Shown here one piece after another: positions 23,286 to 32,718 of a DNA stretch of 47,349 nucleotides. Each line of letters starts with the position of its first letter. The stretch's first letter is position 1. Source of the DNA: CAYPEK01 sp964409645. GTDB taxonomy: Bacteria; UBP15; UBA6099. Both the position numbers and the translations under genes were made by a program. The notes beneath the pieces are model-generated. The model was given only the letters and a program-made list of their open reading frames with translations. It made no database searches and had not been told where the DNA came from. The stretch spans positions 1-47,349 of the forward strand of contig CAYPEK010000021.1 in assembly GCA_964409645.1 (NCBI GenBank), given 5' to 3'.

Positions 23286-23434
23286 GGATATGTTATGAGT
23301 ACGTTTCTTAGGAGACGGGTTTATATGGGAAAGCGCCCTGAAAAAGGGGGCTTACGGAGTACCGGTCAAGAAAAGCATTCGAAGTTGTTGCTAATCGAAA
23401 TTGTGAATCAAATCCATAAAAGATAGACATATCC
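23286..23434 (+). promoter_or_regulatory. Possible structured leader before the first kup gene
   Basis: GGATATGT (23286-23293) can pair perfectly with ACATATCC (23427-23434), which ends three bases before the ATG. Between them AGCGCCCT and AGGGGGCT (23332-23339 and 23345-23352) form a hairpin with one mismatch. There is no Shine-Dalgarno before the kup ATG. A TATAAC box at 23273-23278 could be the -10. No known riboswitch consensus was recognised. The whole gap 23139-23437 holds no gene. Confidence 0.3.
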
Positions 23435-23437
23435 CAC

Positions 23438-25333
23438 ATGAAAACATCTGAATTGACACACAACAAAGAAGCCGAAAAGAAACAGTTGGCGGGGTTATCG
23501 CTTGCGGCGCTGGGAGTGGTTTTCGGCGATATAGGCACGAGTCCTTTGTACGCCGTGAGGGAGTGCTTCACGGGTAAGACCGGAGTGGCGGTGACGGGAG
23601 ATAATGTTTTGGGCATTATCTCGCTCATATTGTGGTCGATGATAATGATCGTTACGGTGAAGTACCTGACGTTCATTCTCCGCGCGGACAGGCAGGGCGA
23701 GGGCGGAGAATTGGTTATGACCTCTCTGATTTCGTCGATGGTGACAAAGAAGAACAACAAACGCTGGGTTCTGATTTCTCTTGGTCTTTTCGCCGCGGCC
23801 ATGTTGTACGGAGACGGGATGATAACGCCGGCGATATCGGTGTTGAGCGCCGTCGAGGGGCTGAAGATGGTGGCCCCGAAGCTCGGATTGTATGTGCTGC
23901 CGGCGACGATCGTTATTCTCGCGGGGCTTTTTATTATGCAGAGACGCGGGACGGCCAGCATCGGGGCGATGTTCGGTCCCGTGATAGCGGTGTGGCTGGG
24001 GACTCTCGGCGTTTTAGGTCTGTTATCGATCATAAAGCGGCCCGACGTTCTTGGGGCGATCCTGCCTTTCTATGGAATCAAATTTCTTATTACGAATAAA
24101 ATCCATGGTTTCCTCGTGATGGGCGCTGTTTTCCTTTGCGTGACGGGTGCGGAAGCTCTTTATTCCGATCTGGGGCACTTCGGAAAGAAGCCTATCCGCA
24201 TTGTGTGGCTTTGCTACGTGATGCCGATGCTCATGATGAACTATCTTGGGCAGGGGGCTTATCTTCTCGAAAATCCGGCCGGGATGGAACACCCGTTTTT
24301 CGGCATCGTGCCGAAATGGTTTGTAATTCCGATAGTAATACTCGCCACCATGGCGACGGTGATAGCGTCTCAGGCCGTAATTTCCGGCGCTTTCTCGATT
24401 ACCAGACAGGCCATGCAGTACGGATATCTTCCCCGCATGCCGATTCTTCACACCTCGCAACAGAAGATAGGCCAGATATATGTGCCCGCGGTGAATTGGT
24501 TCCTGATGATTTGCTGCATCGGGTTGGTGTTGGGGTTCAGGTCGTCGAGTAAGCTGGCGGCCGCGTACGGTGTGGCTGTCACGGGCACGATGATGATTTC
24601 GTCGATGCTGTTTTACCGCGTGGCGCGCGAGCGATGGCAATGGAAAAGATGGTACGCCGGCGGGCTGGTCGGAATGTTTCTTGTTGTTGACATCACGTTT
24701 TTCTCAGCGAACATAACGAAGATCATGCACGGCGCGTGGTTCCCGCTTGTCATCGGCGGCATTGTTTTCTTGCTTATGACCACATGGAAGAAGGGCCGTG
24801 AGGTATTGTCCTCCGAGCTTAAAACGCGAACATTGACATACGATAAGCTTTTTAAGATCATTGACGATCAGAAACCTCATCGCGTCGCGAGGCAGGCCGT
24901 GTTCATGACGGGCAACCCGGATATCGTGCCGCCGGCGCTGGTGAAGAATCTCTCAGAGAACAGAATCCTCCATAGCCAGATGGCGATATTGAATTTCCAG
25001 AGTCAGGACTCGCCGAGGGTACCCGACGAGGAGAAAGTAACTATTTACGATCTCGGTTCCGGGTTCTTCAGAGTGCAGATATGCCACGGCTACATGGAGC
25101 ATCCGAGCATAATGGAGACCCTCGATCTGGCCCGCGAAAAAGGGCTGGAGTTCGACATGAAAAATACGAGTTTTTTCCTCGGTCGCGAGAGGCTGATCCC
25201 CAACGGCGGCGCAATGAAACCTGCTCTAGCGAAACTGTTTGCGTTCATGTCGCGTAACGCGCAGGATGCCACCGCTTACTATGAAATTCCGCACGAACAG
25301 GTGATGGAAGTCGGGGTTCAGCTTAAAATCTGA
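23438..25333 (+). CDS. kup: Kup potassium uptake transporter, copy 1
   Basis: K+ uptake permease of the KUP/HAK/KT family, K+/H+ symport type, 631 residues. The hallmark GVVFGDIGTSPLYAVRECF is at about residues 28-46. It is followed by the IMIVTVKYLTFILRADRQGEGG block, GDGMITPAISVLSAVEGL (about 128-145), VTGAEALYSDLGHFGKKPIR and AYGVAVTGTMMISS. About 12 helices are expected, and then a hydrophilic C-terminal domain (about 460-631) ending VMEVGVQLKI. It closely resembles the kup at 37512-39440. It is the last gene of the cation-transport region. Expression may depend on the leader at 23286-23434. Confidence 0.95.
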   Translation: MKTSELTHNKEAEKKQLAGLSLAALGVVFGDIGTSPLYAVRECFTGKTGVAVTGDNVLGIISLILWSMIMIVTVKYLTFILRADRQGEGGELVMTSLISSMVTKKNNKRWVLISLGLFAAAMLYGDGMITPAISVLSAVEGLKMVAPKLGLYVLPATIVILAGLFIMQRRGTASIGAMFGPVIAVWLGTLGVLGLLSIIKRPDVLGAILPFYGIKFLITNKIHGFLVMGAVFLCVTGAEALYSDLGHFGKKPIRIVWLCYVMPMLMMNYLGQGAYLLENPAGMEHPFFGIVPKWFVIPIVILATMATVIASQAVISGAFSITRQAMQYGYLPRMPILHTSQQKIGQIYVPAVNWFLMICCIGLVLGFRSSSKLAAAYGVAVTGTMMISSMLFYRVARERWQWKRWYAGGLVGMFLVVDITFFSANITKIMHGAWFPLVIGGIVFLLMTTWKKGREVLSSELKTRTLTYDKLFKIIDDQKPHRVARQAVFMTGNPDIVPPALVKNLSENRILHSQMAILNFQSQDSPRVPDEEKVTIYDLGSGFFRVQICHGYMEHPSIMETLDLAREKGLEFDMKNTSFFLGRERLIPNGGAMKPALAKLFAFMSRNAQDATAYYEIPHEQVMEVGVQLKI

Positions 25334-25472
25334 CCTGTTGTGGAAGCATGCCGTCGCCGGCTTATTTCAGCTCTAAATCACTCATGCGATAGCACCGCTG
25401 ATGAATTTCTCTCTGACAAATCGGGCGATTTCATATAAAATTAGACGCGTTTGACGTGCAAGGGGAGGCAAT

Positions 25473-28427
25473 ATGAAGCGGATCACGGTCTGTGTGGCGG
25501 TTGTGTTTGCGGCGGTTTTGATTTCGGCGTCAGCGCCCGCGAAGGAGTTGTCGAAAGGCGCTGAGTTTTTTCTTTACGACGACAGGCAGGGCAACAGCGG
25601 CCGTACGGATTTTTTCGTCGGCGGCGCGGACGGTTGGGGTGTCGATAGCAGAATAGATTATCTGAAAAACTATGCGGCGTTCCTGAAGCGTTATTTCGGC
25701 GGCATCAAGCTCGACGAATACGCAACCGGCCCGGACGAGGTCGAACGCATCATAAAGAATCTGAAACCGCAGCCGCAGCCGAAAACGCGGCGCGTCACGC
25801 AGCTCGCGCACTGGCGGTGGTCGCTTTCCGACGAAGGCGAGTCGCTCGGCTGGACGGCACGCAACTTCGACGATTCGGCATGGGAAACGACCGCCGAACT
25901 GCCGAAGACGGTGAAGGGTGCGGAAACGCGTGACCTCTGGGCGCGGACGACCGTTCGCACAGGCGCTTACGACAAGGCATTCATAGATTTAGAAGGCGTT
26001 CTCGGCAGGAGCGAGATGTGGGTGAACGGCGCGAAGGTTGTCGGCCCGGACGCGATTCACAACAACTCCGCGCCGTTCAGGGTGGACCTGACGACGTGGC
26101 TCGAAAAGAACGCCGAAAACGTAATTGTCATCCATATCCGAGATCACAAGCAGCGGGGTGAGAGCGGCAGCAAGGACGAGCCGTCGAAATACATCGGCTG
26201 GGGATTCGTCGGCCGAGCGTCGCTGATCGAGACCGGCCCGGTTCTTATCGACAATGTATTTGTCTATACAAAGCAACTCACGCCGGAGTCGGCGAAGATG
26301 GATTTCCAATTCACTCTGAAAAACTTCAAGAACACGAATTTCGAAGGTTCGGTGGAAGTGACGGTAAGGAAATGGTTCCCGAAGGAATCGGCGTCAACCG
26401 TTGCGACCGTGAAGTATCCGCTCGATGTGATCGCGGGCTCGGGGCTTGATTCTCCGAAGTACTACGCGCTCGATTTCGGGACCGCCGACTCGCCGGTGGC
26501 CGACGGATTCGACCGCGTTACCTCCACGACGAAGTACAGCAAGGAGACTGGCTACGGCTGGGAGAAAAAGGCTGAGTTGACGGATGTCGATTATCCGGCC
26601 GTGCCGGATGTGGAGTACATCGACGCGGACGTGAAGCGTGACGCTGTCGAGGGTGCGGGGCCGGCGGCGTTTAAGATCGCGACCGGCGCGCCGGGCCTCT
26701 GGACGATTCAGTTTTATATCGGCAGCCCGGAGCATCCGGCGGGCGGCGTAGTGAAGTACATTCAGGACAAGGTATATTCGCTCGATTCGCTCAAATATAA
26801 CACATGGGAGTTCGCGCCGTTGAACGTAACTCAGTTCGTGCGCGGGAATTCCGCTTCGCTGAAGTTCGAACCGGGCGAAAACAATAAAACGTTCACGATC
26901 AACGGTCTGGTGGCGATGAATCACGTGCCTTGGAAGCAGAGATACGAGAAATCGTTCGACATTCCAAAGCCGGAGGCATGGTCGCCGGAGACGCCTGTTC
27001 TGTATGAAATGCGTGTTGTGGTGAAAGACGAGAATGGAAACGCGGTTGACGACACGGCGGCGACGTTCGGGGTGATGAAACTCGAGAACCGCGACGGAGA
27101 AATATACCTGAACGGGAAACGATACCGCATACGCGGCGTGCTGGAGACGCACTCTTTCCCGCCGGAACGGGACGACGATCTTATCTGCATCGCGCCGCCG
27201 GACAAGTGGATCGCGCAGGACATCGCCGACAACAGAAAGGCGAATGTGAACATGATGCGGTTCCATCCGGCGGAGGCGCTCGGGACTAACTACACGCGAT
27301 GGCTGGAATTCGCGGATCAGATGGGGATGTTCGTGATCTGGGCACCCCGCGAGTGGCTGCACTGGGGCAAGCACGCGGCGTCGTCGTACAGGCCGATTCT
27401 CGATGCATATCTTGAACCGTCGATGATATCCGCGAGGAACCATCCGAGCATTTTCGCGTGGGAAGGCGGTAACGAAACGTATTCCAACGACGGTGTTTGG
27501 GACGAGCGCGCACGCGGGTTCGCGGACGAATATTATGACGCGGCGAATGCGCTCGATCCGAGCCGATTCATTCTGCCGATCTCATTCTGGTACGCGCAGT
27601 TCGACGGCAAGGCTGATTTCTACAAGATGGACCCGATCCGCGGGAACGAGCTGACGTGGCCGGGGAGCGGGCGCTCGCCGCGCGCGTTCTGGGCGCAGAA
27701 TGTGTTCTGGGACGTGCATCCGTATCCGGGTTGGTACGGTTCGTGGGCGGAAATCTGGTGGCAGGCGGGGAAGGGCGACTTCTACCGCAAGGACAGGCCG
27801 TTCATTGTGAGCGAATTCGGCGCGGAGGGGATGCCGAACTGGGAACTCTACCGCGACGAGAAGTACTATCACGCGTGGGGGGACAGTCAGAGCAACGCGG
27901 CGAAGTACGAGAAGGACAGGATCGGACGGAATCTCGAATTTGACGAATGGCAAGCGTCGCAGGCGTATCAGGCGCTCGTGATGTATAACAGCATAGCGGT
28001 ATTCCGCACCGAAGACGCGGACGGGCTGTCGATCTGCACGGGCGCCGAGGGCCGCCACAACGGCCGCTACTTCAAAGGGTTGCGCGACATGCACCGCCGG
28101 CCGAAGCTCTCGTATTATGTCACCGGCATGGCGTACCGGCCGCTCTTTATCGAGGGGCTTAACGGAGACACAGTGCTGTCGGGGTCGGACTCGCTGAACC
28201 TGATAGCGGTGAACGAAGGCCCGGCGCGCACGGTGGATATCGCGGCGGTTTTCAGGGACATGAGCGGGAAGGAAGTTTACAGGAGTTTTGTGAAAGGCGT
28301 GAAGCTGCCCGCTGTCGGTAATCTCCGGAATATCGGAAAGATCAAACCTGTCGGTCTTAAAAGCGGTAACTATTATTCGGTTGAATACGTGGTGACGGAA
28401 TCAGCGGCCGCTAAACCTAAGAAGTAA
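25473..28427 (+). CDS. Secreted glycoside hydrolase family 2 enzyme
   Basis: Large secreted exo-glycosidase (beta-galactosidase, beta-mannosidase or beta-glucuronidase type), 984 residues. A signal peptide covers about residues 1-24 (ends ASAPAKE). The sugar-binding jelly-roll lies at about 110-240 (LGWTARNFDDSAWETTAELP, LEGVLGRSEMWVNGAKVVG). An Ig-like region follows, with an extra insert at about 380-500. The TIM barrel (about 545-900) has EIYLNGKRYRIRGV at its entry. The acid/base is Glu668 in WEGGNETYS and the nucleophile is probably Glu781 in VSEFGAEG. A C-terminal beta domain ends the protein. GGGGAGG precedes the ATG. Substrate cannot be read. It stands alone between kup and the convergent rsfS operon. 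Confidence 0.88.
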   Translation: MKRITVCVAVVFAAVLISASAPAKELSKGAEFFLYDDRQGNSGRTDFFVGGADGWGVDSRIDYLKNYAAFLKRYFGGIKLDEYATGPDEVERIIKNLKPQPQPKTRRVTQLAHWRWSLSDEGESLGWTARNFDDSAWETTAELPKTVKGAETRDLWARTTVRTGAYDKAFIDLEGVLGRSEMWVNGAKVVGPDAIHNNSAPFRVDLTTWLEKNAENVIVIHIRDHKQRGESGSKDEPSKYIGWGFVGRASLIETGPVLIDNVFVYTKQLTPESAKMDFQFTLKNFKNTNFEGSVEVTVRKWFPKESASTVATVKYPLDVIAGSGLDSPKYYALDFGTADSPVADGFDRVTSTTKYSKETGYGWEKKAELTDVDYPAVPDVEYIDADVKRDAVEGAGPAAFKIATGAPGLWTIQFYIGSPEHPAGGVVKYIQDKVYSLDSLKYNTWEFAPLNVTQFVRGNSASLKFEPGENNKTFTINGLVAMNHVPWKQRYEKSFDIPKPEAWSPETPVLYEMRVVVKDENGNAVDDTAATFGVMKLENRDGEIYLNGKRYRIRGVLETHSFPPERDDDLICIAPPDKWIAQDIADNRKANVNMMRFHPAEALGTNYTRWLEFADQMGMFVIWAPREWLHWGKHAASSYRPILDAYLEPSMISARNHPSIFAWEGGNETYSNDGVWDERARGFADEYYDAANALDPSRFILPISFWYAQFDGKADFYKMDPIRGNELTWPGSGRSPRAFWAQNVFWDVHPYPGWYGSWAEIWWQAGKGDFYRKDRPFIVSEFGAEGMPNWELYRDEKYYHAWGDSQSNAAKYEKDRIGRNLEFDEWQASQAYQALVMYNSIAVFRTEDADGLSICTGAEGRHNGRYFKGLRDMHRRPKLSYYVTGMAYRPLFIEGLNGDTVLSGSDSLNLIAVNEGPARTVDIAAVFRDMSGKEVYRSFVKGVKLPAVGNLRNIGKIKPVGLKSGNYYSVEYVVTESAAAKPKK

Positions 28428-28445
28428 GATTTCGTATTTATTGGA

Positions 28446-28853
28446 TTATTTTTTACGCGATCGTTTCGGCTTCGCGGGCGGCTCGTCCTGTGCGGCGGGG
28501 GTCTCACCGAGGCCAATATCGACGACGGTGTCGTCTCCCCAGATACTTTTCAAGTCGTAGAATCTGCGTGTTTCCGGAAGAAAAAGGTGGACGATGACGT
28601 CGCCGAAGTCTATGACGATCCAGCCGGAAGCCGCCGCGCCGTCGCGGCCGAAGACGGTGACTTTGCTCTTTTTAGCGAGGTCGAGAAGGTGCTCGCGCAG
28701 AGAGTCGAGATGTATCCTGTTGCGCGCCGACATCAGGAGGAAATAGTTGGCGAATTCGCAACGCCGCTTCACGTCGAGCAATTCGATGTCCGAAGCGAAC
28801 TTGTCGTGCGCCTCGACGGCTATTTTTTTTGCGAGTCGTTTACCTGATAGCAA
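28446..28853 (-). CDS. rsfS: Ribosomal silencing factor RsfS (Iojap family)
   Basis: Binds ribosomal protein L14 and blocks joining of the ribosomal subunits in starvation. The 135 residues show the family order AVEAHDKFASDIELLDVK, CEFANYFLLMSARNRIHLDSL, and GWIVIDFGDVIVHLFLPETRRFYDLKSIW. The C-terminal 20 residues (DEPPAKPKRSRKK end) are a basic extension beyond the usual 105-120. It is the last gene of a minus-strand operon after nadD and an LCP gene, a conserved arrangement in many bacteria. Confidence 0.95.
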   Translation of the reverse strand: MLSGKRLAKKIAVEAHDKFASDIELLDVKRRCEFANYFLLMSARNRIHLDSLREHLLDLAKKSKVTVFGRDGAAASGWIVIDFGDVIVHLFLPETRRFYDLKSIWGDDTVVDIGLGETPAAQDEPPAKPKRSRKK

Positions 28854-28868
28854 TTTGTGTCCCCCTGT

Positions 28869-30098
28869 TCAGAATGTGTCGAGTTTATCCCTGCCTAGCA
28901 CGAGCTCGATGTCCTCGATCGATTCCGGGTCTGTCTCGATGCGCAGTTCGGCGTCGAGCATTTTTGCGATCGGCTCGGACATCGGGTTCTTTTTGCGGAC
29001 GATGACGACCGAGTTGGGATAGTCGAAATCGCGCGCGTTGTCTGTTCTGACAATGTCGAAGCCGAAATATTCGAGCCGTCGTTTGTAAACCTGCGAGATC
29101 ATCGGTGCGCCGCAGCCGTTGAGGATGGCGATCTTGATGAGTCTGTTGCTCGGATGATAGCCGCCTTTGAGCAGGCCGCCGGTAATGTACGGGATTTCTT
29201 TTTCGTCCGGTATGACGTAGCTCACGCCGCCGATTGTCTCCGGCGTGCCGGGAATCATGAACGCTTTCATGTTGCGGCGGAACTGGTCGCTGTAGATGTT
29301 TGCGAGCGTCATTCCGTCGCCTAATGTCAGGTTTGTGACCGCGAGTTTGTTTTTTACGAGTTCCAAGGCGAGCGCGGGTATGCGTGTAATAATTTGGCCC
29401 GATGTGACTTTCTTGCCGAGCGCATCGATTAGCTTCTGCTGGCGGCCGATGCGCCCGAAGTCGCCTGTTGCGTCGTGGCGAAATCGGGCGTAGCCGATCG
29501 CATCCTTGCCGTCTAGGTGCTGGAACCCTTTATTGAGGTCGATGTAGAGGTTCTGGCGGCGATCGTGGTAGTGCATGTTCTTCTCGACGAACAGGTCAAC
29601 ACCGCCGAGCGCGTCCACCATTTTGATCGCGGCCTCGATGTGGAATATGTAATAGTAATCGATGGAGACGCCGAGGAAGTTTTCGATTGTTTTAACGGTG
29701 AGTTCGGCGCCGCCGCGGGAATATGCGCTGTTAATCTTATCCACCTTGTCGTAGCCGGGAATCTCGACACGGGAGTCGCGCGGGATGGATACGAGGTTGG
29801 CGTATTTGTCCTTAAGGTTGATGTGTGCGACGATGATCGAGTCGGTTCTGGTCTGGCCTTCCGAGCCGTCGAGTCCGGCGATGAGAACGTTGAATTCGCT
29901 GCGACCTTGGATCGAGCCGGAGTCGCCGCCGGGCCAGTTGAGCAGTGTCGGCGCGGTGGGAAAGAACTTGTGGACGGCGAGCATGCAGCCGCCGAGCAGC
30001 AGACAGAGTGAAGTCGCTATTATCAGAGCGATTACGTACCATGGTTTTCGCTTCGGTTTGAGCAGTTGGGTGTGTCCGGGATACGCACTTTTTGCCAT
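28869..30098 (-). CDS. LytR-CpsA-Psr (LCP) family protein with LytR_C domain
   Basis: Membrane-anchored protein of the LCP family, which transfers lipid-linked glycopolymers onto peptidoglycan or another wall acceptor. Residues 1-18 are cytoplasmic, and one TM helix lies at about 19-45 (YVIALIIATSLCLLLGG). The LCP domain includes FNVLIAGLDG, RTDSIIVAHINL, LVSIPRDSRVEIPGYDKVDKINSAYSRGG, the DYYYIFHI strand and DAIGYARFRHD. The C-terminal LytR_C domain (about 320-400) includes IKIAILNGCGAPMISQVYKRRLE. The length of 409 residues is usual. It lies between nadD (25 bp) and rsfS (15 bp) on the minus strand. Confidence 0.93.
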   Translation of the reverse strand: MAKSAYPGHTQLLKPKRKPWYVIALIIATSLCLLLGGCMLAVHKFFPTAPTLLNWPGGDSGSIQGRSEFNVLIAGLDGSEGQTRTDSIIVAHINLKDKYANLVSIPRDSRVEIPGYDKVDKINSAYSRGGAELTVKTIENFLGVSIDYYYIFHIEAAIKMVDALGGVDLFVEKNMHYHDRRQNLYIDLNKGFQHLDGKDAIGYARFRHDATGDFGRIGRQQKLIDALGKKVTSGQIITRIPALALELVKNKLAVTNLTLGDGMTLANIYSDQFRRNMKAFMIPGTPETIGGVSYVIPDEKEIPYITGGLLKGGYHPSNRLIKIAILNGCGAPMISQVYKRRLEYFGFDIVRTDNARDFDYPNSVVIVRKKNPMSEPIAKMLDAELRIETDPESIEDIELVLGRDKLDTF

Positions 30099-30123
30099 TT
30101 CTAAATAATGCCTCGATTCGAAA

Positions 30124-30798
30124 TTAAGAGTTTTGGTACAGTTTGTATTTGTAAATGAATTGCTCGACGGAATCCGGGAGCAGGTATTTGATCGGTTGCT
30201 CGTTTGCTATTCGGTGTCTGATATCGGTCGATGAGATGGCCAGAGCGGAGACTTGAATAAGTTCGATCTGCGAGTAAATTTTCGAGCCTACATTTTTCTT
30301 CAGTTTTGCCGAGTCGTAGCCGGGCCGGGTGGCGGCGATGATGGTGCTGAGTCGCAATATCTCGTCCGGTTTGCTCCAAGATAGAATCTCCATCACGGCG
30401 TCGAGACCGGTGATGAAGAACACTTCCGGGTTTCTGTCCTCGTAGTGTTCGAGGAAGTATTTAATTGTATCGATGGAATAGGAGGGGCCCTTGCGGTCGA
30501 TCTCCGTGCGCGAAACGCTGAAGAACGGATTCGCGGCCGTGGCGAGGACTGTCATAAGGTATCTGTATTCCGGGCGTGCCTGAGTGCGCGCTGTTTTGTG
30601 CGGCGCGTCGCCTGTCGGGACGAACACGACGCGGTCGAGGTTAAACTTGCAGCGCGCCTGTTCGGCGGCGAGAAGGTGTCCGTAGTGGATCGGGTCGAAC
30701 GTGCCGCCCATGATGCCGATGCGAAATCCGCCGCCACAAGCCGCTTCTTTGCGCGCTCCGCCCTTTGCTTGCCTTGTTTTTGTCGCAGATTTTGCCAT
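30124..30798 (-). CDS. nadD: Nicotinate-nucleotide adenylyltransferase
   Basis: Joins nicotinate mononucleotide with ATP to make deamido-NAD in NAD biosynthesis. Nucleotidyltransferase motifs are clear: GGTFDPIHYGH at residues 31-41 (HxGH), VVFVPTGDAPHK, SYSIDTIKYF, FFITGLDA and ISSTDIRHRI near the end (ISSTxxR). The family usually has 190-215 residues. The 24 extra N-terminal residues are basic and low in complexity, so translation could begin later, although no better start is visible. It belongs to the minus-strand operon with the LCP and rsfS genes. Confidence 0.95.
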   Translation of the reverse strand: MAKSATKTRQAKGGARKEAACGGGFRIGIMGGTFDPIHYGHLLAAEQARCKFNLDRVVFVPTGDAPHKTARTQARPEYRYLMTVLATAANPFFSVSRTEIDRKGPSYSIDTIKYFLEHYEDRNPEVFFITGLDAVMEILSWSKPDEILRLSTIIAATRPGYDSAKLKKNVGSKIYSQIELIQVSALAISSTDIRHRIANEQPIKYLLPDSVEQFIYKYKLYQNS

Positions 30799-30826
30799 TC
30801 CGTAGAACTGCGCGGGTCCGCTCGCG

Positions 30827-31666
30827 TCAATTGCGTTTGAAGATTGAACGCAGGCCGCCGCTGCGGCGGGTCAACTCCTCGGTTTTATCATGCTGTTTAT
30901 AGCTTAAGTCGCGAATTTTTGCTTTCAAGACTTCATTCTCACGGAGGAGAAGTTGGTATTTGCTTTGGAACATCGCTCCGTCTTTGCCGAGTTTGTCCAC
31001 CATCTGCTTCATCTGATCGATGACGGCTGTCTCCGCCGCGGGTGCCTTGCCCGCCTTGGCGACCTCTTCGGTCAGATGCTGTATGGCGACGTAAACGCGG
31101 TCGAACTCTTTCCTCATGTCGCCCGCCGTCTTTTTCATATCTTCAATCTGTTTTCCGTCCCGGTTAAGCATCTCGGTGATAACGAGGTCCAGCTTGCGCT
31201 CGACTTTCACCAGCCGTTTCGCAAGCGCGATGAGTCCCTTGTTGTTGCGTGTGGCTCGGTTGTCCGCCGACTCCATCGATTCCGACATCTCCATCATCTG
31301 GCTGCCAAGCACGGTGATCATGTGGGCTATGTAGTCCACTTTCGGAGAGGACGCAGCAACCGCGGCGGGTGCAACCGGGACGGGAAGGGAGGCTTCGTTC
31401 TGATCCTCGTCTCCGCCGGTTTCATCTTCGGCCGCCCCGTATTCCTGATTAAGGATGTCTTTTATTTCGAGCCAGTCGAGCCGCTGCGTTTCGCGCAGGT
31501 CGCGGATTTTCTTCAGGATTTCAAGTGCGCTCTCGTCGAATTTCTTGCGTTTGCCGTCACCGGACATCTTAAGGAAATCCGTGAAGAAGTCCTTGTATTT
31601 GACCACGGTGCTTTTGGGGATGCCGAGCTCCGCGGAGATTTCTCTGAGCGAATAGTATTTTTTCAT
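30827..31666 (-). CDS. MerR-like HTH protein with long coiled coil
   Basis: A 279-residue protein. A MerR-type DNA-binding domain comes first: YYSLREISAELGIPKSTVVKYKDFF, then FDESALEILKKIRDLRETQRLDWLEIKDIL. An Ala/Pro-rich linker of about 30 residues follows. The rest is mostly helical coiled coil with AKRLVKVERKLDLVITEML and QYKLLLRENEVLKAKIRDL-like heptads. The start at 31666 is chosen because it overlaps the stop of the upstream gene by four bases (ATGA). An upstream GTG/ATG frame would add 19 Arg-rich residues. The layout (MerR HTH plus coiled coil) is like B. subtilis RacA, a chromosome-anchoring protein. That is analogy only. Confidence 0.75.
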   Translation of the reverse strand: MKKYYSLREISAELGIPKSTVVKYKDFFTDFLKMSGDGKRKKFDESALEILKKIRDLRETQRLDWLEIKDILNQEYGAAEDETGGDEDQNEASLPVPVAPAAVAASSPKVDYIAHMITVLGSQMMEMSESMESADNRATRNNKGLIALAKRLVKVERKLDLVITEMLNRDGKQIEDMKKTAGDMRKEFDRVYVAIQHLTEEVAKAGKAPAAETAVIDQMKQMVDKLGKDGAMFQSKYQLLLRENEVLKAKIRDLSYKQHDKTEELTRRSGGLRSIFKRN

Positions 31667-32421
31667 TCTTCCAGTCCGGCGACGTCGAGAGAGAAGCCGC
31701 CCGAGCCGCGGCGGCCGCCCCATAATCCGGGCTTCGGCGTTGCGCGCTTCGCAAGTTGTTCTTCCAGACGTTTTATCTGCTCTTTTAGGTCCGCCGCAAG
31801 CGTTTCTTTCTGCTTGAGCATAATGTCGCGCTGCTCGACCTCGCGGCGTAGCAGAGTCAGGCCGCGCTCGTTCGACGAGATGGTCGCTTTGAGAGACTCG
31901 ATCTCATCCATTTTGTTTTTCAGAAGCAGCGTTTCCTTCGGATGGCTTTGCTTCAGGTCGGCAACTTCCTGTTTCACTCTTTGAAGTTCCTCGATCAGCT
32001 TCAGGTTGTCTGTCTTGAGGAACTCGATTTCCTGTTCTTTCTCTATGAGATCAGGCCTCACGTGTTGGTTCTCGCGGTCCTGCGAGATCAGGTAGAGCTT
32101 CTGGTCGATCTCGGAGAGACATTCCGAGAAGCCGCTCAATACGTTTTTGATCTCGTCGATCACCGCCGGGTCGATCGACGGCGCCGCCGGAACTGCTACA
32201 ACCGTTGCCACAGGCGTCTGGACGGGGACCGCCGCTTCGCGCTCTCGCTCGATGAACTTATCCAGCTCGGCGCGCGGCAGGAACCATACGTTTCTGACTT
32301 TTCTGCCCCTCAGTTTACCCGACTGCAAATAGCGCCGCACCGATTTTGTGCTGACGGAAATATATTCCGCGGCGTCGTTGATATCCAGCAGGTCCCCTTC
32401 GGGGTAGCCCGATTCTTTCAT
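31663..32421 (-). CDS. Excisionase-type HTH protein with long coiled coil
   Basis: A 252-residue protein. Residues 10-60 are a helix-turn-helix of the excisionase/MerR-like (HTH_17) kind: LLDINDAAEYISVSTKSVRRYLQSGKLRGRKVRNVWFLPRAELDKFI. A Val/Ala/Pro linker (about 68-85) follows, and then a coiled coil of about 140 residues with repeated Glu/Lys/Leu heptads. The C-terminus is Gly/Arg-rich (LWGGRRGSGGF). It has the same plan as the next gene (HTH, linker, coiled coil), and the two overlap by four bases, so they are probably made together and may form hetero-oligomers. It is the first gene of the minus-strand operon leading to nadD. Confidence 0.72.
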   Translation of the reverse strand: MKESGYPEGDLLDINDAAEYISVSTKSVRRYLQSGKLRGRKVRNVWFLPRAELDKFIEREREAAVPVQTPVATVVAVPAAPSIDPAVIDEIKNVLSGFSECLSEIDQKLYLISQDRENQHVRPDLIEKEQEIEFLKTDNLKLIEELQRVKQEVADLKQSHPKETLLLKNKMDEIESLKATISSNERGLTLLRREVEQRDIMLKQKETLAADLKEQIKRLEEQLAKRATPKPGLWGGRRGSGGFSLDVAGLEE

Positions 32422-32542
32422 TCTTCAATCCCACGCAAATAAATATACACGGCAAAACCGTCTTACAATAATATCCGGTTTCTGCCGGAGAATTATACAG
32501 CATATTAATAAAGTTCAATAGGGGTGAACAATCAAAGAATCA

Positions 32543-32718
32543 AGTAGCGAGAATAGAGTAACGAGGATAGAAGAAAAACAAAATTAAGAAAATGGTTAAA
32601 AAGATTTCTTAACAGAAAAAATGCAGACATAAAAATGAACTTGTTCTTCTGATTATAGCAGGTGGTTCGTTGGTTTTTTTGATTTTTGCTCGTTATTCAC
32701 TACTCGATTCCCGCTACT
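32543..32718. repeat. Dispersed GTAGCGAG-type repeat element, copy 3 (inverted arms)
   Basis: The left arm 32543-32571 differs by one base from 11822-11850. The right arm 32688-32718 (GCTCGTTATTCACTACTCGA and on to CCCGCTACT) is an imperfect inverse of the left. The 116 bp between are A/T-rich with no gene. It fills much of the 373-bp gap 32422-32794 between the divergent HTH and DedA genes. I see no clear promoter inside it. Confidence 0.75.

Noticed and set aside
23286..23434. ydaO-type c-di-AMP riboswitch before kup
   Set aside because: The conserved blocks of that riboswitch are not present. Only a generic structured leader can be claimed.
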